Assembly (NCBI RefSeq): GCF_018812025.1
Contig: NC_063049.1
Location: 10,421,537 to 10,485,536, forward strand
DNA length: 64,000 bases
Source: Megalobrama amblycephala
Lineage: Eukaryota; Chordata; Actinopteri; Cypriniformes; Xenocyprididae
Reading direction: 5' to 3'
A model generated the notes under the pieces. The model was given only the letters and a program-made list of their open reading frames with translations, did no database searches and was not told the DNA's origin. Numbering within the stretch: the first letter of the stretch is position 1; every line of letters starts with the position of its first letter. The position numbers and the translations under genes are program-made. Below, one piece after another: positions 1 to 54,677 of this stretch.

Positions 1-915
1 AGAACCATGGGATTCTACTAGTAAGGCTAAGTACATAAAATAATCCTCTCTAATTTATTAAGAGGTACATTTGATGTATATTTAACAAAAAAGTGCACAG
101 ACACTTCTACATACTATTTATTTTCTAAAGAGGCATTCCAATAACCATTCAAAACCTTCTGAATGAAGATTCTGAATGCCATTGAAGGGAACTCTACTGT
201 CGAGCAAACACATACAAGCTTTATGTAGGGAGCCTTTTTTAAAATGTCATTGAGCATCAAGTTTTAGAAGTGGTCAGTAGACGTGTTCAGTCTGCTTCCT
301 CGTTCGTGCTCTCACACCATCTGCTTGGCAGACTATCAGGTCACCGTAGTGATCGAGAGGAAAGGCGGGTTGCTAGGTAATTTGGGGTCCCAGAAGGAGA
401 ATATCACACATCAGAAAGGACATAAACGTCACATGGGCTTAATGTGAAAGGTCTCGCAAATTGCAGGGCTTTTCATGGAGATCAGAGGATTCTCTAACCA
501 ATATTAAGAGCCTGTGTGTTTTCACGCTGAGGATTGCAGGTAGACGAGCCACTTTGATACATACAGGTGCAAAACAGAGAACAAAGCAGCTACAATTGAA
601 AATGATTCCTTGTGAAGCTACACAAATATCAGAGCCAATGATATCCAGAATACACAAATACAAGCTATCCACATCAGTCACGTAATTCATATCACGCATG
701 AACAGATTGTAACACACATATTTGAAAGTATTTGACCATGATTAATATTTGAAAGTGATGGCAGAGATTTTCATTAAATAACAGCTGAAATTTCAGTCTG
801 CTCCTCAGACAAATCATTGACTACCGCTTATTTATTTATTTGTTTGATAATCCCTGATATTACTCTGATTTCTTGAAAACGGCAGTGTGAACATTCTCCG
901 AAACCCCTCCTTTTG

Positions 916-1010
916 TGTTCCACAGAAGAAAGAAAGTCATATCAGTTTAGGATGACATGAGGGAGAGTAAATAACAGCAGAATTTTCATTTCTGAGTGAA
1001 CTATCCCTTT
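916..1010. repeat. partial end of a TTAA fold-back element
   Basis: Reads CAGAAGAAAGAAAGTCATAT ... GAGTGAACTATCCCTTTAA, the 3' end shared with the elements at 22851-23525 and 29020-29766. Only one end is present, so it is a truncated copy. Confidence 0.55.
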
Positions 1011-1397
1011 AAATGTGATAGTAAAAAGAGGGTGTGTTTGGGAGATTATGTCAGTATGAGTCGACTGTGTTAACAATCCGTTTCCTGCCACTGTTATCAA
1101 CCTCAGCTTGACATGTAAATGTCTTCATGGAATGCTGTTAGCGCTGACTGACACACATATATGGACATATCTGAGGGACAGCTGTTGTGCTTCAATAAAA
1201 CTCATTTCACATACTACACTTTACACTATCACAAACTATAACACTAAAAACAATACAAACAACAGGGGAAATAACACCTATCCAAAAAACTGTTTATTCA
1301 GTTCACAGCACTGCACTCAGAAAAATAACTAGCCTCCGCACCTTTAACCAACATGACAACAGACAACCGGCTCTCACAGTCTTTCAATAAAACCCTG

Positions 1398-1398
<1 letters not shown>

Positions 1399-1494
<96 letters not shown>
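1399..1494. repeat. compound CT/CA microsatellite
   Basis: About 60 bp of uninterrupted (CT)n is followed directly by about 34 bp of (CA)n, then AGATC. A second, shorter CT-rich tract lies at 1641-1686. Confidence 0.95.
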
Positions 1495-1496
<2 letters not shown>

Positions 1497-4400
1497 TCTT
1501 TATACCACACTTGGCACTTGAGTTAAGAAAGAAATAGAAAAACATGCATTTCACTTACACGACTGCTCTCTTTGAAAAGTTTAAAACTCATCCACTTTGG
1601 CATGACGACTTATCTGTCCTTCTTCTATGACTATCTGTGCTTTCTCTCTCTCTCTCTCTCCTCCCTCCCTCTGTTTCTCTCTCTCTAAAGCGTCTCTGAT
1701 TGGTTTAGTTCAGCGTTCAGCAGTGCAGCTCTTCTCATGCATGAACACCAGAACACTTTGGTTGTCTGTATTTGTCTTTGTCGTCCACCTGTCCTCATGC
1801 CTGTATGTTAAGGGGACAGGAAATTGCATAAACTTAGCCACTATGTTAGCCAATGAGTAATCAGTCTAACTTTTCGGATTCAAATTAGACCAAGCTATAA
1901 CTGACTTAAAGTTATGTCCAGTTTTAACGATTAGATGACTAACTTGTAAAACTAGTCTAAGCAGATTATGCAACGGCCACAGATTACTAGTTCAGTAGAC
2001 AAAATATTATTGAATTTTATATATATGAATTAAAAAATGGGGACAATAATTTTGTATACACTAAAAATAATGTGTTGGCTCAAAAAAAAAAAAAAGTTTG
2101 CATCAATTTCAGTTATGACAACTTTGAGTGAATTTACATTCCACCAACAAGCTACACTGAGTTAGAGGAACTTAATTTGTAGCATAAACAATTTTTTTAA
2201 GTTGATTGCGCAACAAAAATTAAGTCGTTCCAACTACCAGAGTTGTAGCCCTGGAACCAATTAATCTTATCTATTTCAGTTAAAATCAAAAGCTATCATA
2301 TCACATGCTAACATAATGTATTTAAAATGTATATTTAATGAACAAGTAAGTTATTTTTTGTCACTGGCATTAGCTTATAGAGTCAGTAGTATTTGCCTTC
2401 ATGTATCTACTCTTCAGCACAATGATAACCACAAAAACTTCAACATTACAGAAACTCTTTTAATGTCAAACATAACTTTTTTTAAAAGCAAATTAACGCA
2501 GAAATTATTATATTAAATTATATACAATGTTAAATTGATGTAATGATCAACATTATTATGTCAACAGAACTCAACAAAATTATGTTTGCAACTTAAAAGT
2601 TTTAGTTAAAACAATAAAATAGAATTTTTTAACTTGCACACATGTATTTATTTAAGTTGTGGTAACAGGTCCCCTGTAATTATTTTTTAGAGTATATAAT
2701 AATTGATGAGAGTTCTGTATACTGTTATTTCAATTAATAATGAATTATCATGATGTTTGTAAAACGGACCGTAAACGCCAAAACACTTTTAAAAAAAATA
2801 GTAAATAGTAACCATTGCAAATAGCACACAGATCAAACAGTATAAGAAAATTATGCCCCAAAAAAACTCATTACAACATCCAATTTTCATATCATTGTAT
2901 TTACAAACTGAATATACTGTACAAATTAATTATTAATAGATTGAATAGATCAGTAATTAAAATAGATGTTTACTATCACTAACTATGGCTTATTATTTAA
3001 GATCTTATCTCATTTTTATCACAAAGTATGTGCTTTCTGCAAATGTAATTGTTTAGTTTTTAAACTTTTAAAATTGTGTGCAAAACAATGTTGTTATATG
3101 ATGCATACTGTACAAGCAGTATTACTTTAATTTGACATGAATAGTTAGTTTGTGACTTCTTTGAAACCCACAACATATGGTTTAAATCACAACGTAAGAA
3201 TGGCTGCTTGAACCTTGTTGTTGGGAGTGAATTAAATCAAAGACACATGGACTGTCTACTAAAAACCTCTTTCTAGAATCATATTTGCTTTTAGAATAAT
3301 AATTCCATGGCCATGGGACAAAAAAATATATTTTAATGAATGTTTTTTTTTTTTCTTTTTTTTTTATGGGCTAAACACAGTTTCATCTTTAAGATGAAGC
3401 CAGCAAGAAATATTAAATGGTGTGTGATGGTCTTGTGACATGCGTTCAGCACTGAGCTGTACGGATAAAAGCATCATTATGCAGTATGATGAATGTGATT
3501 TCCGCAGTGTACAGTAATAAACAGTCCCTGAGCTGTTGTGAGTGAATGAAGGAAACTCTTATTCCAGAGAGATGCACACCACACACACTGTGTCCTTAGC
3601 TCACATCAGCCTGAAAACAACAGAGAACTGACTCCAGCTCAATACTGCACAGGAACATTAAAGAAACCTGTGTGGAAACAGTCACTGTTTGCTCAATGCT
3701 GTTTTGAGGTACCAGCAGTGCAGAAAACATGCTGCCGCTTTCAAAATCTGAACAAAATAACCATTTACAAACACACAACAAGCTGAACCCTGACCACAAG
3801 ACCAACAGACAGTCGGGCTTGTAAAAGACAATAAACAGGCAGCAATAGAAACAGCGTCTCACTCAATGTGTGTGTATGTGCGTGAATGTGTCATTGTTCT
3901 ATTTTTAAAAAATGTGTTTCAAATGAGGCCAAAACTGGGATGTGCAAAACTACACATTTATTAAATCAACATTGGGTCTAGTCAGTGGGTTGTCTGAATG
4001 ACTAGAAGGTCTTAAGAAAGCCCTGTATGACTAGGATAGTTTAGGGTCATTTTCAGCATACACCAATCTAATGAGTTTTTAGCGACATATCGATGCCAAG
4101 CAAAGTCTTTTTTTCCTCACAACTGGTACTTTAACCCTCCTAGACTGTTGTACTTTTACTGTTCATGAACTTTTGATCTAATTGACCTCTCCTAAGTTGC
4201 TAAATAATTGTGCTTGGCTGGATTTTATTTAAATTTATTTATTTATTTATTTTTAAAGGAAAAATACTAATTTCCTGGAAACAATAAAAGTATGTTCTTT
4301 TACGATGATTTGTATAAGCAAATAAGAAATCTTTTGAAACTTCACTACAGTAAAAAATAATAATACAAACAAAATCTACACTTCTATAACAGTTTAGAAA

Positions 4401-4708
4401 AACATTTCTAAACATTTAGAAATCATTATCAGTCATCAGTCATGTATTGGGTCACATTAATGAAAAAAGAAAGAAAGAAAACTAACAGGACTTCATGTCA
4501 GGTCAAAATCATGTTATGACAATAATGACCAGTAGATGGCTGAAGTGTTCTTTGCTTTTACCAACTGTGTAAGAATTATAGATTTGATGTTTTGAAGTTA
4601 TAAATATTTGCATATTTATTTGTACATTATCCAACTATTATTCATCAAAGTTTAGGCTTTATTTTTCTTTAATCATCTTGAGGTATCAATTTTGCAGTGA
4701 TGCTTATA

Positions 4709-5100
<392 letters not shown>

Positions 5101-5169
5101 AAGAGGGGCGAACCGTGGGGGCAGCAGAATGCCACTTGGACACAGGCTGGGGTCTGATCAGCCTCGGTC

Positions 5170-5460
5170 GACTTTGGTAAAGTTGGTTTTATATTCGCAC
5201 ATTCGGACTTCTGATAAATTCAGACTTTCCAATAAATGTGCAATACATTAATGTTTGCAAATTTTAAGCAGCGACATGATATTGACAACCAACGATTGTC
5301 AACTTACAACATTTTTCACAGTCGATCAAAATAGGCAAGTATTGTTTTAATGGCATATTTACTTGTGAATGTCCACTGAATGTCCAATGTAATGTGATTA
5401 ACAAGGCTATTGAATACGGATGTCCGAATGTGCGAATATAAAACCAACTTTACCCAAGTC
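5170..5460. mobile_element. MITE with about 35-bp terminal inverted repeats
   Basis: Left arm GACTTTGGTAAAGTTGGTTT continues TATATTCGCACATTCGGACT; the right arm at about 5421-5460 is its reverse complement with few mismatches. The interior is AT-rich and non-coding. The target duplication is not clear, so the superfamily is undecided. Confidence 0.75.
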
Positions 5461-6973
5461 CTCGGTTGGGTCGCCAGGACGAGGGTGTCTGTTGTAAGAC
5501 CCGAAACACCCAGTGACTCCTGGAAACAACACTGATGATGTGTCCAAGGTTGTGCAATCAAGATGTTTCTGTAAACTGGAAAATGCTTAAAATACTAACT
5601 TGATAAGATTGACTTGGTTTTAATAAATAGAACATTAATTACATTGTTAATGTAAAAATACAAAATTGAACAATTGTATTTGGGGTTTTTTTCTTTGTTA
5701 ATGTAATGTTCATTTAACAAGGAAAATATGACAACGTTAAAAGTAACGGACATGAATTTAAATTTGATTTATAAAAAAATAAAAAATAAAAAACTGAGGG
5801 CATTGTTTGCCTCCTCATTTAAGAACACCACTGCACGGCACTGATAAATAAATAAATATAAATAAATAAATAAATAAATAAATTTCAATGGGGAACACAA
5901 TACTTCTTGGGGTAACGCAGTAGTTTTGCGAGCAAATGGAACGTTGGGGATCACGTTTTGTGCTAGAATGCAATGTTTCTTGGAGGAAAGCAATACAGTA
6001 GGTCAGTTTTGACCGCAAACAGCCAAGGTGTGGCTTTTTGTTTGACCACTCTAACTCAATGAATGAAGTTTTTTTTTTTCTCTCAGATTGCATTTCTAAA
6101 GAAACCACCACATTTTAACTACTCAGATTGAGGAAACCATTAAACAAATTTAAATCATACAGTCTAGGAGGATTAAAGAGGATGAGAGAGTTTTAGCATG
6201 CTGACAGTCTAAATCCAAACAAACAAACAAACAAAAAAACTAAATAAATCTAGAAAAACTCATAATTGTTTTTTGGATCTCTATTCAAGTAGTCAACCAT
6301 CATGACCCGTTTCAAAACACCTTACTGCATTACGAGACTCCACTGGCTCATTATAAAGTAGTGTCACCCAGACACTAATAAGGCATACATTTGTTCTGGT
6401 GCCTTCCTCTCACAAAAGTGCAGAGCATTGTCAACAGTGTAAGTGCATTACTCAGAGTACTTTAAGATCCAAGCAGGATCCTCTGCCCTTAAAGGAAATA
6501 CTCCTTCAAACAGAGTCAAGAGTTGGTAAAACTCACTGAAAAACATGTTCTTCTCAAGCAAGTCACAGTGATGTGGTCATCTCCAAACCAATCAAACCTC
6601 ACAACACAAACACGCACAACTCATAAAACAAAACAATCCATTATGAAACTGCCTGAAACACAAGCACAAACACATGTTGTTAGGAGGACACGTGTTAAAT
6701 GTGTCTTACTTTGATTTGATAGGGCGCCTCATAGTTCCTATGAGGACTGAATCCAGCACACAGTTTGAAGAGACTTTTCATGGCTGTACATGAGTGTCTA
6801 ACACATCTGTTTACTCATGACCGCTGTACTCATCATCTGTGCTGGAGCATGACAGCCCCTGCTCCATAACTAAAGCAAGGAAACCCTGTGTGACATACAC
6901 CTGTCAATCACTGATCACCTGACACTTCTCAGGGCGGAGTCTGGAGTTTGGATCTGATTTTTAGTAGAAAGAG

Positions 6974-7072
6974 ATGCTGAATTTGGAATCAAATACTAGC
7001 ATACTATTACTATAATATTTTTAACGTATTTATTAAGGTATTAGTATGCTATAATTCAGTTCCAAATTCAGC
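6974..7072. repeat. about 100-bp imperfect palindrome
   Basis: GCTGAATTTGGAATCAAATA at the left returns inverted as AATTCAGTTCCAAATTCAGC at the right, with CATACTATTA and TAGTATG in the arms. Probably the remnant of a very small fold-back element. Confidence 0.6.
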
Positions 7073-7835
7073 AATAGTGTGCAACAGTTGTGTTATGGAA
7101 GAAAAAAAGATTTTGAATGATAATTTATCAAACTTATAAACCTAAGGTTATAAAGCTCCAAGGTTGTTAATCGATTGTATATGCTTTTGTTGAAGCCATC
7201 TGTTTGCATTTTTCAAACTTTAAAAAAAAAAAAAAATACTGTTTAAAAACTACATTACCCATAATGCTGTGCAAAAATTCCATCAATCAGAGAGTTATGA
7301 ATCAAAAGAGCTTGCAGGGTACGGCAACTCCCATGACGCACCGCAAATGATGTAATTGAGTTGGTCTCTGTCTACACTCTCAAAATACTTCAAATACTTG
7401 TATATGTACTGTATATATACATACTTTGCAATTAACTTAAAATATATTGTTTCTATAGATATAATCAACAACTTTAAATCATTACTTTTATACTTTATAA
7501 TTTTTTTCATTATGTCATTCGCAATGCTTCATGGGATTGTAATTCTTTCCATCATTAAAGCCATTATGTACACAGTCTTGTATCTTTGTCGTCTTTTCTG
7601 ATTTTCAAATACTTTATTGCTTCAAATAAAATGTTTGTAATGTTGTGCTTCACCACGTAGCTCTTTGGCCTGGTTCATGGCTTATAATGCTTTAGCAAAG
7701 ACTTTTTGAAATCCCTGTAGGAAAGATGAATGGAAAAAATAGCCTACTTCAGCACTCTATAGGCTTTCACTGAAATGTTTAGAATAGCATACTTACTAAA
7801 TACTCACTCTACTTTTACCGTATACAGAATATATA

Positions 7836-8935
7836 GAGTTGCGGGAAAAAAGTATGTGAACCACTTGCAGAATCTGTGAAAATGTGAATAATTAAAAAAA
7901 AAAGAGAAATCATACAAAATGCATGCTATTTTTTATTTAGTACTGTCCTGAGTAAGATATTTTACATAAAAGATGTTTATATATAGTCAACAAGAAAAAC
8001 AATAGCTGAATTTATTGAAATAACCACATTCAAAAGATTGGGAATCATTGATTTTCAATACTGTGTGTGGTTACCTGGATGATCTAAGACTGTTTTTTTG
8101 TTTTGTGATGGTTGTTCATGAGTCTCTTGTTTGTTCTGAGCAGTTAAACTGAGCTCTGTTCTTCAGAAAAATCCTCCAGCTCCTGCAAATTCTTCAGTTT
8201 TCAAGGATGTTTCTGCATATAGGACAATTGAAGGACTCAAGCTCAACTATTAAAAAAGGTTCAAACATTCACTGATGCTCCAGAAGGAAACATGCATTAA
8301 GAGCCATAGTTTCTTATTTTGTTTATCATTTCTATCATTTTTTTCATTTAGTAATGCCCTTCGGAAGCAACAGAAGATACTTGCATGTTTCCCAGAAGAC
8401 AGATTAAATACAATTTACCTTGATCTTCAAATTCATTGTTTCAAAAAACAAAAAAAAATGTTTGAACCTTTTTTAATAGGTGTGTTTGAGCCCCTCAATT
8501 GTCCTCAGTGTGAAAAGACGGATCTCAAAATCATTCAGTCACTGCTGGAAAGGGTTCAAATATGCAAAAGATGCTGGAAAACTGAAGAATTTGCATGACC
8601 TGGAGGATTTTTCTGAAGAACAGTTTAACTGCTCAGGACAAACAAGAGACTCATGAACAACCATCACAAAACAAAACAAAACAAAACAGTCGTAGATCAT
8701 CAGGTAAGCACACACAGTATTAAGAATCAAGGGTTCCCAAACGTTTGAATAGGGTAATTTTAATAAATTCAGCTATTTTTTGTCCTGTGGACTATATGTA
8801 AAAATATTTTATGTAAAATATCTTACTCAGGACAGTACTAAATAAAAAATAATCTCTAAATAAAAATTATTTTGTTAAAATTATTCACATTTTCACAGAT
8901 TCTGCAAGTGGTTCACATACTTTTTCTTGCAACTG
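7836..8935. mobile_element. fold-back Tc1/mariner-type element, non-autonomous, 1.1 kb
   Basis: Ends (C/G)AGTTGC...GCAACTG are flanked by TA at 7834-7835 and 8936-8937, as expected for Tc1/mariner insertion. The two arms, each about 350 bp or more, are inverted copies: AAGTATGTGAACCACTTGCA at 7850 pairs with TGCAAGTGGTTCACATACTT near 8912, and the sequences around 8100-8200 and 8600-8700 also pair. The middle (8240-8590) has an open frame of 107 residues without any transposase motif. This family, as I recall it, is abundant in cyprinids. Confidence 0.8.
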
Positions 8936-9145
8936 TATAATGTGCACAGTATGTAAATTTGCCTCTAAAGAATACCTAAATGACTCGAGGCTTGGCTAGT
9001 TATCACAGCTCCTTTAGCACCTGATGGTAAATGTTCCCCTGTGTGCCGTCTTTGATGGGATAGTCCAATGACTACAGTGCACCTGAGATTAGTGTAGAAG
9101 CGAGTGCAGCTCCAGAGGTCAGAGGTCAGATCTGTGTGTTTGTAC

Positions 9146-49865
<40,720 letters not shown>

Positions 49866-50894
49866 CTGATCCGGGAGAGAGAAAACATGGTAAAACATGG
49901 TAAAGCATGGTAAAGCAGTCAATGAGTGTTCATTTAATTTAAAATGAAATTTGATATCCAGATATTGAGAAAATATTAGTTCTGTCATGACAACTCTCGG
50001 GAGATTGGCATGGTAATGGAGACTGGCATGTTTATGGATATGGCGATGTTAATGTACGTATTTGGTGTGTGAGCATGTAAGACATGCTGCTGCACATTAA
50101 CACCGTAGCAGATCTATACAGGTGGAGCTGGGGAAGGTGGAGGGTTTCTGAAAGCGCGCTGCACACTACTTCCAGCAACCCACCGGTATTTGTTTGAATG
50201 TTGAGTCGCAGTTCATTTGCTGCTGATGCAACAACAACCAATCAGCTGCTATGTTGATAAAAACATGATCGCTACCAGATGACTTAGACCTATCAGCCTG
50301 CGCCATCTAGAGTTTCATGTCACATTTATTTATGTAGCAGTGTACATTGTTTCAAAGCAGCTTCACTTTAATAAACAATCAAATAACTGTGTTATGGTTG
50401 TAAAATTCACCAATTCAATTTCAGCTGTAAAGTCGCTATACAGAAGACAATAGTGTTGTTTTTCTGCTCAAGTCAGTTCAATGATTCAATTTTGTTCTGT
50501 AACAGTGTAAATGTTGCAAAGTTAGTGTCATCATCCAAGGGTGAGTTTCCCGAAAGCATTGTTAGCCAATTATGGTCGCAAGTTCCGTCGTTATCAGCGT
50601 AGTTCAACGAAACTGTGTTTCCCGAAACCATAGCATCGCAAAGTTGTGTGCTTGGAACAAGCTCTTGTTAGAAGCATAGTTTGCATGACATGTGGATTTA
50701 ATAAATCCTTATCTTGAGCAAGATAGGCAAGCTGACATTCAGTGCAATCTATATAGTTTATTTCAAATATATACAATGTGTAGCAAGTTGGCTTTTTTTT
50801 TCATTTGCCATGAGATTTACTTGGGAAGCATGAGAGCGTGAGACAGAGCATGAAAGCGCGAGTCTCACCACAAATACGTGAGATTTGGAAACCC

Positions 50895-51580
50895 TGACCG
50901 TGATGGTGTTTTGTATTTGTGTATATGACTCTGTACACCTTCTATATATTAGTATTTCCCTCAGCTTGTGGAAAGTGATGAACTTTGTTTCATCATGTAG
51001 GTTTCCCTTTACCAACTGTGTTGTTATGGAGATTATCAGTATATCAGGCCTTGCTAATTTAGCAGAAAATGATTGTTTGTAAATTACAGGGTCCCACTTT
51101 ATATTAAGTGGCCTTAACTACTATGTACTTACATCAAAAAAAAATAAGTACAATGTACTTATTGGGTTCATATTGAATTGCCACTTTTGCTGCTATTGAG
51201 GTGGGATACGGGTAAGTTTAGGGAAAGCTTTGGTGGTATGGGTAGGTTTAAGGGTAGGGGTAAGGTGTAAGGGATGTGTCAACAGTTTAATTATACATGT
51301 AATTACAGAAATTAATTACATATGTAATTACATGCAGGTGTTTTAAAAATATAAGTACAATGTAAAAACATGTATGTACACAATAAGTGCATTGTATCAA
51401 ATGATTCATTTAAATGTAAGTACATAGTATAGGCCACTTAATATAAAGTGGGACCAATTACAGTTTTAAACTGTAAAATGCTGTTTTGTAAATATGTTTA
51501 CATGTTTATTGTATTTTTACAGAATTATTCTGGCAATCACAGCTGCCCGTTTTTTTTTTTTTTTTCCTTACTGGATTTAT
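50895..51580. mobile_element. second, split copy of the CACTGTAAAAAA MITE
   Basis: TGATGGTGTTTTGTATTTGT ... CCTTCTATATATTAGTATTT ... TGGAAAGTGATGAACTTTG matches the interior of 40483-41235 (near 40880-41010). The right part, ATTCTGGCAATCACAGCTGC, matches near 41172. A 366-bp hAT element interrupts it. Confidence 0.6.
51090..51455. mobile_element. hAT MITE with perfect ends and 8-bp target duplication
   Basis: GGTCCCACTTTATATTAAGT and ACTTAATATAAAGTGGGACC are perfect inverted ends, extending to GGCC and a worn ACTATGTACTTACAT arm. AATTACAG occurs at 51082-51089 and 51456-51463. 366 bp, non-coding. The interior carries a G-rich GGTAGGTTTAAGGGTAGGGG tract. Confidence 0.88.
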
Positions 51581-54527
51581 AGAGGATTTATACCAGGCAT
51601 GTGCCCGAAGCCAAATACCTTATTAGGAAAGGAACGTATAATAGCTTAAAAATGAATAACAAATTCTATACAGAGTGATAGGACAAATATTTGGACACTT
51701 CTCGTGTTTGCTGGATAACAGGTGAGCCAGGGGACAGCACAATATTATAGCTACATAAACCTCAAAAATTGCTATGCAATAATGAGTGTGAATGAGTGTA
51801 AGCTTTATGAATGAAATAAGCACAGCCACATTGCCATCTCTGTGTATCTCTCTTAAATAAGAGACTGACAGATTTTTTGTTCAGATTTACATTTTGCATG
51901 CATAGTAAAAGTTTTTTCAGCAATTTTTAATCACTGATTTTTTTTTTTTTTTTTTTTTTTAACTTCCATGTTCTCTAATCTGCTTATTGGAGGTTTTGGA
52001 TGATTGTCCTGACATAACTCACAAAACTAAGATTTTTCTCTTTTAATTAGAAGACAGTTGAAGAAAAATTCTAATTCTAATAATAAAAAAATTAATTAAT
52101 ACAACCAAAGACTATAGAATAACACAAGACGTGTCACTCTTATTGTTTTGAATGGGAGAAAGTGTAACGCGCAATATGGCGGAATAAGTCCCGCCTTCTA
52201 AATAAGAGCCAATCGCCGACTGGTAAAGTCATCGCGTCACTTCAGTGGCCGTTAGAATCACCGGTTTCTATAGAAACAGTCAGACGCGCGCCTCCGAAGA
52301 GACACGCATTTAGGTCTGCGCATGCGAATTAGCTTGATCCAGCCTGAAAAATAGTTTTTTTTGTCATGATTCGAGCGTTTAGAAACCAGTTGTTGTTAGA
52401 TTTCATTGGTGATTTCAAATATGAAATTTAATCGTAAGGTTGGCGAACAGTTTTGGAGAATTTGATGTTTCCCCATTCAAAGACATTGCATGATGCCCAG
52501 GATGCCCGAGAGGCATTTCAAAGATGGCAGCCGAGTGAAATGACTTGTCTTAAAGGGACTTTGATACAACTTCTCATGCAATTTTATGAACTTCCGGCCA
52601 AAGCCCCAACCACGGTTTTATTTGAATACAGATACAAATAATTTTGAGATTGTAACAGATACAGCTAGAGATATTGGCTCCGTTGCACACACCTAATTCA
52701 TACACATATGTTCTGTTTAAAGCCTTCAGGGATAAAAAATAAGGAAATTAGACAATATCCCAATAGAAATGCCAGACCACACAGCATAGGCTACCTCAAC
52801 TAAATGAACAAAAGGATTAATTACTCTTATGGTGATAAAAACATTTTCCTCACATGTAAAATTGAACGCCCATCTTTAGAATGAATGCAGCCGGTTATCC
52901 CAACCTGGCACACATCACATCACCACATTACACTCAGCATGAACCCCATCAGAAGCAGCAGTTATCACGGATTATCACCTTGTGGCCCTAACATAGCCAA
53001 AAACAGAGGAATAGTGGCCCACTGGCTGCTGAGACAGGAGCATTTTCACCCCAGTCAACACTGTTCCTCACAGTCAGACATAAGGTAAGATGCCTTAATG
53101 AGAGGTCGGCTAATTAACATGAGATAATTATATGTGTATTCACCTGCTGTGACTGAAGAACAAGAACACTTTTACAGCTCCAGAGGGCTTCAATCCTTCA
53201 TTAAACACACAGTTAAGACATTACATTTCTTATGAGAGATTTAATCTGTTTTATCAGGAAATATTAGCTGAGCCCTGCTGATACAAAAGTTCAGAGGCAT
53301 TTTCTCTGTTCTTCATACTTCACACTTGTGTTTGTTTTAAAATGAAACATGCCATCTACCCTGACTAAGGATATTTCTCTGTATCACTGTGGAATTGCAG
53401 CCATGTTTGCAGTCACACATCAGACGTGAACTCAATCTGATTTTGTCGTTATTGAATATAGAAGATCGTGACATCAGTGACCAAAGATCTGAGACAGGAA
53501 ACTGCCAACAGCATCAATGGTGACAGCGAACACCAAACACACAGCAGTCAAGCTACAGACCCATAAATCACATTATGTAAATTATATGAGAGTAACAATG
53601 AGCTATAAAATATCTTTTTAATCAATAAGCTGCTCAGCCATTTGTCTTAATCTATGGGACATTATTAATAAACATACCAGGGCCCATTTTCTTATCACTA
53701 TAGGAGTTCCTATATAAGAGCTCTTCAGAAAATCAGAAGCCGAGAAAATGTATAGTGACAGTAATTTATTCATTTGTTACCTTTAATATGAAATATGAGC
53801 CTCAGCCGCATCCATTGAAAACAAACAAACAACAGCTCCTGTATGGTTGTCATGATACTGCTTGACAAAACAACATCCCTCAGGACTTCTAGTTAAAAAC
53901 TGTGCATAGTTGGTAAAATGTGGATGGATTCTCATATGTTTACTGTAAATTTCCGTAGAGAGGAGTAATATTTATTCAATTTTTACCCAAAATGTGAAGA
54001 TGTGAGCACTATGGAGCATTAAAAACTCTCATGTAATATCTGTTTCATTCATACCGGAAGCCAGAGAAGCACCCTCGTGCAAAAAGTCCACAAATGTGAG
54101 ACTCAGAAAATCATAAAATTTATGAAATTCCATGAAATCCCTTATATGGATAAAGGCATCCCGAATCCAAAGACTGCTTTTAAAAATGAAGATCAATGGA
54201 ATGTTTTTTTGTTGTTGTTGTTGTTTGTTTTTTTGTTTATTTAAGAAGGGTCAAAGAACATGAAGTGAGAAATTTGATTAAAGAAATTAGGGATTAAAAC
54301 TTTGTGAATAGACAGTCGTCAGTAATTATAATAAAGACAAAACAATAATAATTAGAGCTATATCCCAACCGGAGGGATGTGAATGTGCGCAAGAGAGACA
54401 ACATCTATGGGCCAGTATGCACCACAAAACAACAGAAACAACAGACTGAATGAATGTTTAGAAGATGTGCATAAACATCAGTTGGCATTTTAGAATTTCC
54501 TCTAAATAAAATCACAGACATGGTGTT

Positions 54528-54656
54528 AAAACAAAACAAAACAAAACAAAACAAAACAAAACAAAACAAAACAAAACAAAACAAAACAAAACAAAACAAA
54601 ACAAAACAAAACAAAACAAAACAAAACAAAACAAAACAAAACAAAACAAAACAAAA
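54528..54656. repeat. (AAAAC)n pentanucleotide microsatellite
   Basis: About 25 uninterrupted copies, ending 17 bp before the target duplication of the LTR element at 54678. The open frames through it (QNKTKQNK, FCFVLFCF) are artefacts. Confidence 0.95.
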
Positions 54657-54677
54657 CCCTCAGAGTTTTAGAGTTAT

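Larger units (their letters stand above)
49866..54527. other. large 5' intron, segment next to exon 1
   Basis: No further kalirin exon was found. Holds common repeat fragments at 50320-50500 (TTTATTTATGTAGCAGTGTA) and 50541-50660 (GTTTCCCGAAA), a CACTGTAAA-type MITE split by a hAT element (50895-51580), a T run at 51934-51960 and a GC-richer repeat at 52110-52640. I recognise nothing in 52700-54400. Confidence 0.5.

Noticed and set aside
8275..8598. 107-residue open frame as a transposase remnant
   Set aside because: No HTH or DDE motif is visible; it lies in the middle of a fold-back element.
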